Of a DNA stretch of 64,000 bases, positions 43,351 to 52,427 are shown piece by piece. The stretch lies in contig NZ_AP024269.1 of NCBI RefSeq assembly GCF_016629525.1, positions 2,728,001-2,792,000 on the forward strand, read 5' to 3'. The notes below the pieces were generated by a model. That model did not search any database. It saw nothing but the letters and a program-made list of their open reading frames with translations, and was not told the DNA's origin. The stretch comes from Kaistia sp. 32K (GTDB taxonomy: Bacteria > Pseudomonadota > Alphaproteobacteria > Rhizobiales > Kaistiaceae). Each line of letters begins with the position of its first letter. The stretch's first letter is position 1. Position numbers and translations under genes: made by a program.

Positions 43351-43466
43351 GCGACGACGGGTGACAGGACGCTCTGGCGGGCCCCGCAGATTGCCAACAT
43401 CCCTCGTGCAGCCGGTAGACTGGGGCGCCTGATTCCAGGGCACCGGTGCAGAGGGAAGAGAAACGC

Positions 43467-44051
43467 ATGACGTCCGGCACGTATAGCGAGGCGGAATGGC
43501 TGAACGAGCCGCCGGAATGGTCGATCGACGGCAACGTTCTCAACGTGACTACCGGTCGCGACACCGATTTCTGGCAGTCGACCTTCTACGGCTTTCGCCG
43601 CGATGACGGGCATTTCCTGCATCGGCCGGCCGAGGGCGACCTGACGGCGCAGGTCGTCTTCGAGGGTCGGTACGAGACGCTCTACGACCAGGCGGGGCTG
43701 ATGCTGCGGATCGACGCGCGGAACTGGATCAAGCTCGGCATCGAACACTCCGACGGCGTCACCAATTTCAGCCTCGTCTGCACGCGGGACGGCCTGTCGG
43801 ACTGGTCGGTGGCGGCCCAGCCGCTGCTCACCGGGCCGCAATCGGTCCGCCTTACCCGCGTCGGCGGCGCGGTGATCGCGCACTATCGCAATGCCGCGGG
43901 CGCGTGGCAGCTGCTGCGGCTCTGTCCGTTTCCGGAATCCGCCGGCGCGCGGATCGGGCCGATGGCCTGCTCGCCGCAGCGCGAGGGATTTCAGGTCCGC
44001 TTCACCGATTTCCGGATCGATCCGCCCATCGCCAGTCCGCTGCACGGCTGA
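43467..44051 (+). CDS. DUF1349 domain protein (concanavalin-like fold)
   Basis: A 194-residue protein of the DUF1349 family, which has a beta-sandwich fold related to concanavalin-type lectins. The stretch LYDQAGLMLRIDARNWIKLG is the family hallmark, followed by SPQREGFQVRFTDFRI near the end. The ATG at 43467 is preceded by GGGAAGAG; an in-frame ATG at 43446 lacks such a site. No signal peptide. The biochemical role of the family is not established. It follows the IclR gene by about 115 bases. Confidence 0.85.
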   Translation: MTSGTYSEAEWLNEPPEWSIDGNVLNVTTGRDTDFWQSTFYGFRRDDGHFLHRPAEGDLTAQVVFEGRYETLYDQAGLMLRIDARNWIKLGIEHSDGVTNFSLVCTRDGLSDWSVAAQPLLTGPQSVRLTRVGGAVIAHYRNAAGAWQLLRLCPFPESAGARIGPMACSPQREGFQVRFTDFRIDPPIASPLHG

Positions 44052-44063
44052 TCCGGCGGAAAC

Positions 44064-44960
44064 TCAGGTGCCGGCGGCCGCGAAGATCTGCCCGACCCAA
44101 TCGATGAACACGCGAACGCGCGGCGAGAGCTGGCGGCTGCGCGGATAGAGGACGGAGACGGGCGTGCTCGCCGGCGGATAGTCCTGCAATATTTCGACGA
44201 GTTCGCCGGTTTCCAGCGCATATTCCGCGTGATAGCGGGGAATCTGGATCAGCCCCAGCCCGAGCTTGGCGGCGGAAAAGTAGCTCTCCGCCCCGTTGAC
44301 CGAGACGGTCGCCGGCAAGGTGACAGCCCGCATGCCACCGTCGACGGCGAACTCCAGCGGCAGCAGGCCGCCGGTGGCGCTGGAGCGGAAGCCGACCATG
44401 CGGTGGCCCTCGGCGAGAGCGTCCGGATGCTCCGGCATGCCGTGCGCCGCGAGATAGGCGGGCGACGCCAGCGTCACCTCCTCCAGCATTGCGACGCGGC
44501 GAGCGATCATCTCGCTGTCCTGCAGCTTGCCGACGCGCAGCACGCAATCGATGCCCTCGCGGACGAGATCGACCAGCCGGTCGCCCTCGCTCATATAGAC
44601 CTCGATGTCGGGATAGGTCGCGAGGAAGGCCGGCAGGTTGGGCAGCACGAAATGCCGGGCGAGCGTGCCATGCACGTCGACGCGCAGCAGTCCCTTCGGC
44701 TTGGCGCCGGCGAAGCCGCTCTCGGCGTCCTCGACATCGGCGAGGATCATCAGGCAGCGCTGATGATAGGCCTCGCCGTCCAGCGTCGGGCTGACATGCC
44801 GGGTCGTGCGTTGCAGCAGGCGCACGCCGAGCCGCGCCTCGAGCTGCTTGACCGCATCGGTGACGGTCGAGCGCGGCAATCCCGTATCCTCGGCGGCGAG
44901 CGTGAAGCTGCGTCGCTCCACGACGCGCGCGAAAACCCGCATGGCATCCAGCGTATCCAT
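44064..44960 (-). CDS. LysR-family transcriptional regulator
   Basis: A 298-residue LysR regulator. The N-terminal helix-turn-helix is MRVFARVVERRSFTLAAEDT, then GLPRSTVTDAVKQLEARLGV and LLQRTTRHVSPT; the C-terminal effector domain shows RVDVHGTLARHFVLPNLPAF and DCVLRVGKL, as in the CrgA-like subgroup. It is divergent from the SDR gene at 45075 and by the usual LysR arrangement should control it. A GGATAG dyad and a 10-base direct repeat lie between them. Confidence 0.92.
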   Translation of the reverse strand: MDTLDAMRVFARVVERRSFTLAAEDTGLPRSTVTDAVKQLEARLGVRLLQRTTRHVSPTLDGEAYHQRCLMILADVEDAESGFAGAKPKGLLRVDVHGTLARHFVLPNLPAFLATYPDIEVYMSEGDRLVDLVREGIDCVLRVGKLQDSEMIARRVAMLEEVTLASPAYLAAHGMPEHPDALAEGHRMVGFRSSATGGLLPLEFAVDGGMRAVTLPATVSVNGAESYFSAAKLGLGLIQIPRYHAEYALETGELVEILQDYPPASTPVSVLYPRSRQLSPRVRVFIDWVGQIFAAAGT

Positions 44961-44967
44961 TTGTTCG

Positions 44968-45006
44968 CTATCCCCGGATAGTGATGCCGATTATTGGCCG
45001 ATTATT
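44968..45006. promoter_or_regulatory. Dyad and direct repeats in the LysR/SDR divergent region
   Basis: CTATCC-CC-GGATAG (44968-44981) is an exact inverted repeat. It is followed by two copies of GCCGATTATT starting at 44986 and 44997, eleven bases apart, that is on the same face of the helix. Together they are candidate sites for the LysR protein encoded at 44064 or for another regulator of the SDR genes. Confidence 0.5.
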
Positions 45007-45074
45007 CGCCCGGTGAACAGGCCTAAATCCTCCTCATCGAAATGCGCCAAGTGCGCTCGCCAAGGAGAGACAGA

Positions 45075-45809
45075 ATGACCACCAACAAGATCGCCATCGT
45101 CACCGGCGCATCCCGCGGCATTGGCGCGGCGATCGCCGAGCGCCTCGGCAAGGACGGCTTCACCGTCGTCGTCAACTATGCCGGCAACGCGGCCGCCGCC
45201 GAAGAGGTCGTCCGCAAGATCGAGCAGGCCGGTGGCAAGGCCGTCACCGCGCAGGCCGACGTCAGCGATGCCGCCGCCGTGCGCCGCATGTTCGATTCCG
45301 CCGAAGCCGCTTACGGCGGCATCGACGTGCTGGTGAACAATGCCGGCATCATGATGCTGGCGCCGCTCGCCAGCGCCGACGACGACAATTTCGACCGCCA
45401 GATCAACGTCAATCTCAAGGGCACCTTCAACACGCTGCGCGAGGCGGCGAAGCGGCTGCGCCAGGGCGGCCGGGTGATCAACTTCTCGACCACCGTGGTC
45501 GGCCTGAAGCTGGAGACCTACGGCGTCTATGCCGCCACCAAGGCAGCCGTCGAAACGCTGACGGCGATCATGGCCAAGGAGATGCGCGGCCGCGACATCA
45601 CCGTCAACGCCGTGGCGCCCGGCCCGACCGGCACCGACCTCTTCCTCAACGGCAAAACGCCCGAGCTGGTCGAGCGCATGGCGAAGATGAACCCGCTGGA
45701 GCGTCTCGGCACGCCGGAGGATATCGCCGCCGTCGTCGCCTTCCTCGCCGGCCCGGACGGCGCCTGGATCAACGGCCAGACGCTGCGCGCCAATGGCGGC
45801 GTCGTCTGA
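45075..45809 (+). CDS. SDR family oxidoreductase
   Basis: A 244-residue classical short-chain dehydrogenase. The cofactor loop is VTGASRGIGAAIA, NNAG is present in VLVNNAGIM, the catalytic Ser is in INFSTTVVGL and the Y-x3-K pair in YGVYAATKAAVETL. AAGGAGAG precedes the ATG at 45075; a longer frame from 45042 lacks a binding site. It reduces or oxidises an alcohol/ketone pair with NADP(H). It is divergent from a LysR gene and followed by a second SDR; substrate unknown. Confidence 0.92.
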   Translation: MTTNKIAIVTGASRGIGAAIAERLGKDGFTVVVNYAGNAAAAEEVVRKIEQAGGKAVTAQADVSDAAAVRRMFDSAEAAYGGIDVLVNNAGIMMLAPLASADDDNFDRQINVNLKGTFNTLREAAKRLRQGGRVINFSTTVVGLKLETYGVYAATKAAVETLTAIMAKEMRGRDITVNAVAPGPTGTDLFLNGKTPELVERMAKMNPLERLGTPEDIAAVVAFLAGPDGAWINGQTLRANGGVV

Positions 45810-45848
45810 CGCCCGCTCCCCAAACAGGATCTCGAAGGCAATACGACC

Positions 45849-46748
45849 ATGAACCAGCAAGTCATCGTCATCACCGGCGCATCGAGCGGCTTCGGCGCGC
45901 TCACCGCCCGCGCGCTCGCCAGGGCCGGGCACATCGTCTATGCCGGCATCCGCGACACGCAGACCCGCAACGCCAGGGCGGTGGCGGACGCCGTCGCCTT
46001 CGCCAGCGAGAACGGCGTCGATCTGCGCACCGTCGAACTCGACGTTGCAAACGATGCCTCGGTCGAGGCCGGCATCGCCAGCATCCTTGCCGAGGCCGGG
46101 CGACTCGACGTCGTCATCCACAATGCCGGCCACATGTCGTTCGGCCCGGCCGAGGCGTTCACGCCGGAGCAATTCGCCGCGCTCTACGACATCAACGTGC
46201 TGTCGACCCAGCGGGTCAATCGCGCCGCCCTGCCCGCGATGCGCAAGGCCGGCAAGGGCTTGGTCGTCTGGGTGTCATCGTCGAGCGCGCGCGGCGGCAC
46301 GCCGCCCTTCCTCTCGCCCTACTTCGCCGCCAAGGCGGCGATGGACTCGCTCGCGGTTTCTTATGCTTCCGAGCTCGCCCGCTGGGGCATCGAGACGGCG
46401 ATCGTCGTGCCCGGCGCCTTCACCAAGGGCACCAATCACTTCGCCCATTCCGGCTCGCCGGCCGACGCGGCCCGCGCCGCCGAATATACGGAAGGTCCCT
46501 ACAAGGGCGTTTCGGAACAGGCGCTGCAGGGGCTTGCCTCGCTGGAGCCCGCCGATGCCGACGCCGGCGAGGTTGCCGTCGCGATCGTCGATATCGTCGG
46601 CATGCCCTTCGGCAAGCGGCCGTTCAGGGTCCATGTCGACCCGTCCGAAGACGGCGCGGAGATCGTCAACGGCGTCGCCGACCGCGTCCGCGCCGAGATG
46701 TTCCGGCGCATCGGTCTCGACGACCTCTTGAAGCCGGCGATCCGCTGA
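45849..46748 (+). CDS. SDR family oxidoreductase
   Basis: A 299-residue short-chain dehydrogenase somewhat longer than the classical type. It has ITGASSGFGALTARALA, VIHNAGHMSFG (NAG), WVSSSSARGG for the Ser and SPYFAAKAAMDSLAVSY for Y-x3-K. The long C-terminal part and FGALTARAL loop recall the retinol-dehydrogenase-like or ketoacyl-type SDRs used by LysR-controlled stress clusters. It follows the previous SDR by 39 bases and is probably in the same operon. A strong hairpin follows. Confidence 0.9.
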   Translation: MNQQVIVITGASSGFGALTARALARAGHIVYAGIRDTQTRNARAVADAVAFASENGVDLRTVELDVANDASVEAGIASILAEAGRLDVVIHNAGHMSFGPAEAFTPEQFAALYDINVLSTQRVNRAALPAMRKAGKGLVVWVSSSSARGGTPPFLSPYFAAKAAMDSLAVSYASELARWGIETAIVVPGAFTKGTNHFAHSGSPADAARAAEYTEGPYKGVSEQALQGLASLEPADADAGEVAVAIVDIVGMPFGKRPFRVHVDPSEDGAEIVNGVADRVRAEMFRRIGLDDLLKPAIR

Positions 46749-46760
46749 ATTCGCGAGCCT

Positions 46761-46788
46761 GGCGGGGCGGCGGCAAGGCCGCCCCGCC
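46761..46788. terminator. Bidirectional hairpin between convergent genes
   Basis: GGCGGGGCGGC and GCCGCCCCGCC form a perfect 11-base stem with a six-base loop in the 53-base gap between the SDR stop (46748, plus) and the sugar isomerase stop (46802, minus). It probably ends both transcripts, though neither side has a T-run. Confidence 0.65.
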
Positions 46789-46801
46789 GTCTCGACCGGG
46801 G

Positions 46802-47674
46802 CTAGAGGACGCCAGCCGCTCCGGCGATCTTCTTGATGTGCGCGAGGCCGCGGCGATAGCCGGGCACGTCGAAGTGCTCCAACATCAGGGGAACGTCGCG
46901 GCCGAGCTTGGCGATCTCGGTGACATAGGCGGTGTAGTCGAGATTGCCCTCGCCGGGCACCACTTCGTCGAGGTGGAACGAGATCGTCCCCGGGCCGCCC
47001 TTCATCACCAGATCCTTGGCGTGGCAGGAAACGATCCACGGCCCCAGAAGGGCGAAGGCATCGCGGATCATCTTGCCGGTGTTGAAGTAGAGCCGCGGCG
47101 TGATGATCATGTTGGCGGCGTCGATATGGGCGCCGAACTCAGGCCGGTCGATCGCCGTGAGCAGCTTCAGGTAGTTCTCCGGCGTATCCGTCACCAGCCA
47201 CGGCACCATCTCCAGCGAGAACTTGGCGCGCTTGGGCTTCACCGTGTCGATGACGTAGCGCGCGGTATCGACGGCGCGCTGGAAGCCGGCCTCGCTCTGG
47301 TTGTCCGGATGCGGACCGTAATCATAGTTGTCGCTGAGCTGCCAGGGGTCGCCGGCATGGCCGACGGTGCCGTGATAGGCGACGATCGCGCCGGCGCCGA
47401 GCTCGTCCGCCAGCGCCAGCTGGTGCACGGCATATTCGAGATTGGCCTTCCGCGTCGCCTCGTCGTGGGCGATGAGGTTCTTCCAGGCGCCGCCCTCGGC
47501 GATGACCAGATCGGCCGCGGCCATCGCCTTCACGATCGCGGCGATCTCCTCGCGGTTCTCGATCCGGATGTTGGGCATGTAGGCGGCGTTGTAGCCGAAT
47601 TCCGTATGCGCGCGCGCATAGGCCTCGGGGTCGCCCTTGTACTCGATCCCATAGCCACCGAGCCTGAAGGTCAT
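46802..47674 (-). CDS. Sugar phosphate isomerase/epimerase family protein (AP endonuclease 2-like TIM barrel)
   Basis: A 290-residue TIM-barrel protein of the xylose-isomerase-like superfamily. Metal-site features include Glu in KFSLEMVPWLV, Asp/His in FGAHIDAANMI, His in VSCHAKDL and Glu near the end in PLMLEHFD. Such enzymes isomerise or epimerise free or phosphorylated sugars and inositols. It lies downstream of a zinc alcohol dehydrogenase and an ABC transporter in the same orientation, separated from the former by a perfect hairpin, so it is likely the last step-gene of this catabolic operon. Confidence 0.88.
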   Translation of the reverse strand: MTFRLGGYGIEYKGDPEAYARAHTEFGYNAAYMPNIRIENREEIAAIVKAMAAADLVIAEGGAWKNLIAHDEATRKANLEYAVHQLALADELGAGAIVAYHGTVGHAGDPWQLSDNYDYGPHPDNQSEAGFQRAVDTARYVIDTVKPKRAKFSLEMVPWLVTDTPENYLKLLTAIDRPEFGAHIDAANMIITPRLYFNTGKMIRDAFALLGPWIVSCHAKDLVMKGGPGTISFHLDEVVPGEGNLDYTAYVTEIAKLGRDVPLMLEHFDVPGYRRGLAHIKKIAGAAGVL

Positions 47675-47704
47675 GGATAGTCTCCCAGATTGATCCTTAA
47701 GCGG

Positions 47705-47731
47705 GAAGCCGCCGCGTCGCGCGGCGGCTTC
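47705..47731 (-). terminator. Perfect hairpin between the alcohol dehydrogenase and the isomerase
   Basis: GAAGCCGCCGCG and CGCGGCGGCTTC form a perfect 12-base stem with a three-base loop. Both flanking genes are on the minus strand (stop 47751, next start 47674). It has no T-run and probably acts as an attenuator or processing site inside the operon. Confidence 0.55.
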
Positions 47732-47750
47732 ATGTGTCGTGCAGGTGCCG

Positions 47751-48788
47751 TCAGGACGGCTCGCCCTCGCCCGGATAGAGCAGCACCTTGCCGCAATTGC
47801 CGGTTTCCTGCAGGGCGAAGGCGGCCGCGACCTCCGACATCGGGAAGCGATGCGTGGTCAGCTTGTCGAGCAGCGGACGGGCGTCGCGCACGCGCTGCAG
47901 CACCTCCTCGCTGAACACGTCGTGGTTCCAGTGCCAGCTTCCGAAGATGTCGATGCCCTTGCCGGTGATGCGGTTGACCGGCAGCGATCCGCTCCAGGTC
48001 ACGAAGGAAAGTCGGCCGCGCGCCCGCACCAGCTCCAGCACGACCGGCGGCGCCGCCTCGTTGTTGCTGGTATCGAGCGCCGCGTCGACGCCGTAACCGC
48101 CGGTGGCGGCGCGCACCTGCTCGAGCAGGTCCGGCGCGCGCGGATCGATCACCAGCTCCGCGCCGAGCGCGCGGGCGAGCTCGGCGCGGTACGGGTGCAG
48201 TTCCAGCGCGATGACGCGGGCGCCGATGGTGCGCGCATTGATGATGGCGCCGAGTCCGACCGCGCCGCAGCCCGAAATCAGGACGGTATCCTTCGCCGTC
48301 ACCTGCATGCGCGTCATCGCCGTGAAGCTCGGCCCGAGCGCGCAGATCGCCATTGCGGCATAATCCGTCTCGATGTCGTCCGGCACCGGCTGCAGCAGGT
48401 AGTCGGGCTTGAGCAGATATTCGGCATAGCAGCCGATACCGCTCGAAGAACCCGTCTCGGCCTTGAGGTCGCGCTGCTCGGTGCAGTGGATGTGCTCGCC
48501 GGAACGGCAGGCCGGGCAGACGCCGCAGCCGGCATGCGGCATGACGATGACGCGATCGCCGACCTTCAGCCGCTTCGACTGCGCGGCGTCGCAGACGACG
48601 CCGACCGCCTCGTGGCCGAGCTCGCACGAGCACTTGCCCGAACGCCAGGACTGCCACTCCGTGCACATCGGCGCGACGAGCACCTTGACCTTGACGATAT
48701 CGCCGGACGCCTGGGGATCTGGCCGCTCCGAGACCTGCGCCTGGCGCGGCCCGAGGATTTCAACGCTAAGAATTTTCGCTACTCCCAC
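47751..48788 (-). CDS. Zinc-dependent alcohol dehydrogenase (MDR superfamily)
   Basis: A 345-residue medium-chain dehydrogenase. The catalytic zinc ligands are Cys in VAPMCTEW and His-Glu in LGHEAVG; the structural zinc site is CGVCPACRSGEHIHC. The NAD loop is LISGCGAVGLGAIIN. It resembles sorbitol/threonine/erythritol-type dehydrogenases and probably oxidises the sugar alcohol brought in by the adjacent ABC system. The start is GTG at 48788 and no clear ribosome-binding site is visible, so the start is uncertain by a few codons. It is 34 bases downstream of the permease stop. Confidence 0.9.
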   Translation of the reverse strand: MGVAKILSVEILGPRQAQVSERPDPQASGDIVKVKVLVAPMCTEWQSWRSGKCSCELGHEAVGVVCDAAQSKRLKVGDRVIVMPHAGCGVCPACRSGEHIHCTEQRDLKAETGSSSGIGCYAEYLLKPDYLLQPVPDDIETDYAAMAICALGPSFTAMTRMQVTAKDTVLISGCGAVGLGAIINARTIGARVIALELHPYRAELARALGAELVIDPRAPDLLEQVRAATGGYGVDAALDTSNNEAAPPVVLELVRARGRLSFVTWSGSLPVNRITGKGIDIFGSWHWNHDVFSEEVLQRVRDARPLLDKLTTHRFPMSEVAAAFALQETGNCGKVLLYPGEGEPS

Positions 48789-48822
48789 TTGGAAAAAACG
48801 ATCCGTGACGACGCGAGGGAAC

Positions 48823-49674
48823 TCAGCCCTTGACCGCGCCCATCGAGAAACCGGCCTGAAGGTGCTTTCTGAACAGGACGTAGAGGACCAGCAGCGGCAG
48901 GCTGGAGATCACGACTGCGGCGAACAGAAAGCCGAAATTGAAGGAAAGCTGCCCCTTGAGGAGGCTCAGCCCCACCTGCACGGTGCGGATCGTCGCGTCC
49001 GAGGACATCATGTAGACCAGCACATATTCCACCCAGCAGGCGTGGAACGTGAAAATGGCGATCGTCGTGATGATCGGGCGCGCCATCGGCAGCACGATCA
49101 GCCCGTAGATCCGCAGATAGCCCGCGCCATCGATCTTGGCGGCCTCGATCACCTCGTTCGGGATCGAGCGGACGAAGGCCGCGGCGAGATAGACGGCAAA
49201 GGAGATGTTGAACGCCACATAGGGGATGATGATCCCGAGATGGGTGTTGGTGAGCCCGAGGAAGTTCCCGGCGATGAACAGCGGCACGATCGAGGACGAG
49301 ATTGTGACCAGCAGCCCCATGATGATCAGCGAAAACAAGATCGGGGTCATCCGCGACGGGATCTTGGTAAAGGCGAACGCCGCCGAGATCGAGAACAGCA
49401 CCACGATGATGGTGGTCGTCACGCAGAAGATCAGGCTGTTGACGAACAGGTGCGAGAACTCGCCGAGTTCCCAGGCCTGGATATAGTTGTTCAGCGTCCA
49501 GTTGACCGGAAACGCCACCATGTTGGAGACGATCTCGGTCTCCGGCTTGAACGAGGTGTAGGTGAGCCAGATCAGCGGGAACAGTGTGAACACGGTGAAG
49601 AAGGCGAGCACGGCATAGGCCGCCACCCTGAACAGAACCGGAACCTGGGCCTGGCCGGCTTTCCACGTCGCCAT
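48823..49674 (-). CDS. Carbohydrate ABC transporter permease, MalG type
   Basis: A 283-residue permease with six helices and the conserved cytoplasmic EAA loop (VYLAAAFVRSIPNEVIEAAK, then IDGAGYLRIYGLIVLPMARP). The C-terminus GFSMGAVKG is typical of MalG-type subunits. It pairs with the MalF-type permease, whose stop lies one base upstream. The ATPase for this transporter is not in the operon. Confidence 0.92.
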   Translation of the reverse strand: MATWKAGQAQVPVLFRVAAYAVLAFFTVFTLFPLIWLTYTSFKPETEIVSNMVAFPVNWTLNNYIQAWELGEFSHLFVNSLIFCVTTTIIVVLFSISAAFAFTKIPSRMTPILFSLIIMGLLVTISSSIVPLFIAGNFLGLTNTHLGIIIPYVAFNISFAVYLAAAFVRSIPNEVIEAAKIDGAGYLRIYGLIVLPMARPIITTIAIFTFHACWVEYVLVYMMSSDATIRTVQVGLSLLKGQLSFNFGFLFAAVVISSLPLLVLYVLFRKHLQAGFSMGAVKG

Positions 49675-49675
49675 G

Positions 49676-50578
49676 TCAGTGCGCTCCCTGCTCGTAGCGG
49701 CGCGTGAAGCGCGCGGCGATCGCCGACAGGATCAGGATCAGGAAGACGCTGAGCAGGATCAGGACCACGGAAATGGCGCTGCCGAAGCCGTATTTGTAGA
49801 AGGAGAAGGTGTTCTGGATCATGTATAGGCCGAGAACGTTGCTGTAATAGCTCGGACCACCATTCGTCATGATCCAGAGTATCTCGAAGCTCTTGAGGCT
49901 GCCCGCCACCGCATAGATCGCCGAGGTCAGGAATACCGGGATCTGCTGCGGCAATATGAGGGACTTCAGGATGTTCCACTCGTTGGCGCCGTCGAGCACC
50001 GCGGCTTCCAGCATCTCCGGGCTCGTCTTCTGCAGATTGGCGAGGAAGATGATGAAATAGATGCCCGTGTACATCCAAACCAGCACGATCAAATAAGGCA
50101 GGATCGCGGTGTTCTTGGAGTTGAAGACGGTGAGCGAGAACATCGGATCGCCGATGGCGCGGCCGATGATCTGCGAGACGAGGCCGGTCGGCGCGAAGAC
50201 CACGCCGAACAGCAGCGCCACCACGACCGGGCTGAGCAGCGCCGGAAAGAAGATCACCGCCTCGAAGAAGCCCGAGTGGCGCACCAGCCGCCGATGAATG
50301 ACATAGGCAAGGAAGAAACCGAGCGGGATCTGGCCGATCAGCGAGACCAGCACCACCAGGCCGTTGTTGCGCAGGCCCCACCAGAAGATGGGATCCGAGA
50401 ACATCACGACGTAGTTGGTGAAGCCGATGAAGTTGGGAATGCCCACGCCGGCCCAGTCGGTGAAGCTCAGCACGAGGCTGTAGACAACCGGAACCACGAT
50501 CACGAGCCCATAGATCAGAAGGGCCGGTGTGGTTAGCAGCGCGTAGCTGAAGCGGTCGGATCTCGTTTCGGAACCCAC
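49676..50578 (-). CDS. Carbohydrate ABC transporter permease, MalF type
   Basis: A 300-residue permease with six helices; the EAA loop is LEAAVLDGANEWNILKSLIL. The start is GTG at 50578 with only a weak purine-rich stretch (AAGAGAGAG) upstream. It forms the membrane channel with the MalG-type subunit encoded next. It follows the binding-protein gene across a 160-base gap holding a strong hairpin. Confidence 0.92.
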   Translation of the reverse strand: MGSETRSDRFSYALLTTPALLIYGLVIVVPVVYSLVLSFTDWAGVGIPNFIGFTNYVVMFSDPIFWWGLRNNGLVVLVSLIGQIPLGFFLAYVIHRRLVRHSGFFEAVIFFPALLSPVVVALLFGVVFAPTGLVSQIIGRAIGDPMFSLTVFNSKNTAILPYLIVLVWMYTGIYFIIFLANLQKTSPEMLEAAVLDGANEWNILKSLILPQQIPVFLTSAIYAVAGSLKSFEILWIMTNGGPSYYSNVLGLYMIQNTFSFYKYGFGSAISVVLILLSVFLILILSAIAARFTRRYEQGAH

Positions 50579-50655
50579 GTGCGTCTCTCTCTTGCCGACT
50601 CTCTTGGCGACCCGCTTGCCGGCGCTTTCCCGGCGAAGTCGTTCTGTTCTGGGGG

Positions 50656-50688
50656 GTGCCGCCGCCGCTCACGAGGCGGCGGCGGCAC
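50656..50688 (-). terminator. Intra-operon hairpin after the binding-protein gene
   Basis: GTGCCGCCGCCGC and GCGGCGGCGGCAC form a perfect 13-base stem with a seven-base loop. It lies 50 bases after the binding-protein stop (50739) and before the permease start. In ABC operons such hairpins commonly protect the binding-protein message and reduce permease expression. Confidence 0.65.
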
Positions 50689-50738
50689 GCTGGCGCGGCT
50701 GCTTGGGAGGCACGCGCTTCTGCCAGGGGACTGCTTGG

Positions 50739-52073
50739 CTACTTGGCCTTGCGGTTGCTGTCGTTGGCGGCGACCCAAGCCTCGTACTTGGCGGCCAGAT
50801 CTTCCGGCGTCACCGAGCCGAGCACGAGCTCCTGCAGTCCGGCGTTGACGACCTGCATCACGCCCTCGGCGTCGAGACGATCATCGAGGACCGGCAGCAC
50901 ATGCGCGATCGACGACGAGAAGGCGTAGCTCTTCTTCGCCAGCGGATCGGTGAGCATGTCGGCGATGCCGACGTCCTCGGTGTAGATCGGCAGCAGGCCG
51001 TACTTGACCGCGATGTCCTTGTTGGACGGATCGAGGTTGAACTTGATCCACTTCCAGGCCGCCTCGGTCTTCTCGTCGTCGAGCTTGGACGACATGCCGA
51101 AGCCAGTCGCCGGCTGGCCCGAGGAGGAGTCGGATCCGGCGAGCGCCGCGCCCTCTATGGCGGGAAGCGAACGGATCTCGACGAAGTCCTTCATTTCGGC
51201 CGGCAGGGCGGAAGTGAGGTTCACGACTTCCCAGATGCCGCCGATGAAGTAGACGCTGCGGCCGCTGACGAAGGCGGAGAGCGCCTGCTCGCGCGTCGTC
51301 GACGGCTCGCTCGGATCGATCAGGCCGGCGTCAACCATCTGCTTGATCTTCTGCAGCGCGCCGACGAAGGGCTCATCCTTGAAGCCGGCGCCCTCGGCGC
51401 CCGTGAGCGCATTGGCGAACCATTCCGGCGTGCCGAGACGGCCGACCATCACCGACAGCAGGCAGGACTGCAGCACCCAGCTCGACTGGTCGCCGAAGAC
51501 GGCGGGACGATAGCCGGCGGCGCGGATGGTCTTGGCCTGCCCCATGAACCCGTCGAGCGTCTTCGGATACTGAAGACCGATCTGGTCGAGCAGCTTGCGG
51601 TTCACATAGACGACGTTGGTGAAGTTCACATAGGGAACGCCGATCTCGTAGACCTCGCCGGTCGCCGCCTGCGCTTGGGTGAACACCGGGCGCAGCATCT
51701 TGTCGACACCGTCGCGCTGGATCAGCTCGCGCAGATCCTTGGCATAGCCGCGACCGGTCAGGTAGCCGGTGCGCTTGCCGGGCCAGAGCGTGAGGATGTC
51801 GGGCAGGTTGCCCGAGATCGCCAGCGCCTGCATCTTGTTGTGATAGGCGTCGTGGTCGAGATAGTCGAACTTGATCGTGATGTCGGGATTGGCGGCGTGG
51901 AACCGCTCATAGGTTTCCTGAAGGCGCGCGTAGTCCGGATCCACCTTGGTGTAGGGGAAGATCGCCGTCAGGGTGACATCGGCGCGAGCCAGCGCCGTCG
52001 CGCCGAGGCTGATGGCCGTCGCGAACAGCAGCGACGACGCCTTGCGAGCCAATTGGCTCAATGCGTAGTTCAT
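50739..52073 (-). CDS. Extracellular solute-binding protein (sugar ABC transporter)
   Basis: A 444-residue periplasmic binding protein of the maltose-type (family 1) class. The signal peptide spans about 30 residues (SSLLFATAISLGATALARA, cleavage before DVTL). The mature protein shows YERFHAANPDITIKFDYLDH, LPDILTLWPGKRTGYLT, and later WKWIKFNLDPSNKD, as in sugar-binding proteins. It heads the LacI-controlled operon, with a long leader of about 260 bases from the predicted promoter. The ligand is unknown. Confidence 0.93.
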   Translation of the reverse strand: MNYALSQLARKASSLLFATAISLGATALARADVTLTAIFPYTKVDPDYARLQETYERFHAANPDITIKFDYLDHDAYHNKMQALAISGNLPDILTLWPGKRTGYLTGRGYAKDLRELIQRDGVDKMLRPVFTQAQAATGEVYEIGVPYVNFTNVVYVNRKLLDQIGLQYPKTLDGFMGQAKTIRAAGYRPAVFGDQSSWVLQSCLLSVMVGRLGTPEWFANALTGAEGAGFKDEPFVGALQKIKQMVDAGLIDPSEPSTTREQALSAFVSGRSVYFIGGIWEVVNLTSALPAEMKDFVEIRSLPAIEGAALAGSDSSSGQPATGFGMSSKLDDEKTEAAWKWIKFNLDPSNKDIAVKYGLLPIYTEDVGIADMLTDPLAKKSYAFSSSIAHVLPVLDDRLDAEGVMQVVNAGLQELVLGSVTPEDLAAKYEAWVAANDSNRKAK

Positions 52074-52335
52074 GGGCTTCTCCTCTCAAGCCGACGGGTT
52101 ACCCCGCGCTACGGCCGAATTTTCTCGTTCCCGAAACAGGCCGGCCAGCCTGTCGCGGGGTCGCAGTCAGATGGATTGGATATCGGCTGGTCCGTGATCT
52201 CGCCGGCGACGGCCCAGCTTGCCGCCAGACCGGAACACCGGCCGCCGGTGCGCCCGGTCCTCCTCAAGACCATCCTCCGCACCCGGCCCAAAGCCGCTCC
52301 CTACGGCTCGCGTTGGACCTCCGTCCGCCGCAATC

Positions 52336-52347
52336 CGTAACGTTACG
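52336..52347. promoter_or_regulatory. LacI-family operator O1
   Basis: CGTAACGTTACG is a perfect 12-base palindrome with a central CpG, as in LacI/GalR-family operators. On the minus strand it overlaps the end of the -10 element and the expected start of transcription, the classic place for repression. The LacI protein encoded at 52458-53486 is the obvious binder. Confidence 0.75.
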
Positions 52348-52373
52348 AATAAGACTTCTGGAACCGTTGTCAA
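52346..52373 (-). promoter_or_regulatory. Promoter of the LacI-controlled ABC operon
   Basis: On the minus strand a perfect -35 TTGACA (52368-52373) is followed after 16 bases by TATTCG (52346-52351). The -10 runs into operator O1. It reads towards the binding-protein gene at 52073. Confidence 0.65.
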
Positions 52374-52427
52374 TCGCAAAAAGGAGACAAACGGCCGCCT
52401 TCCCTCGCGGCGCCGCCGAAGCAATTC

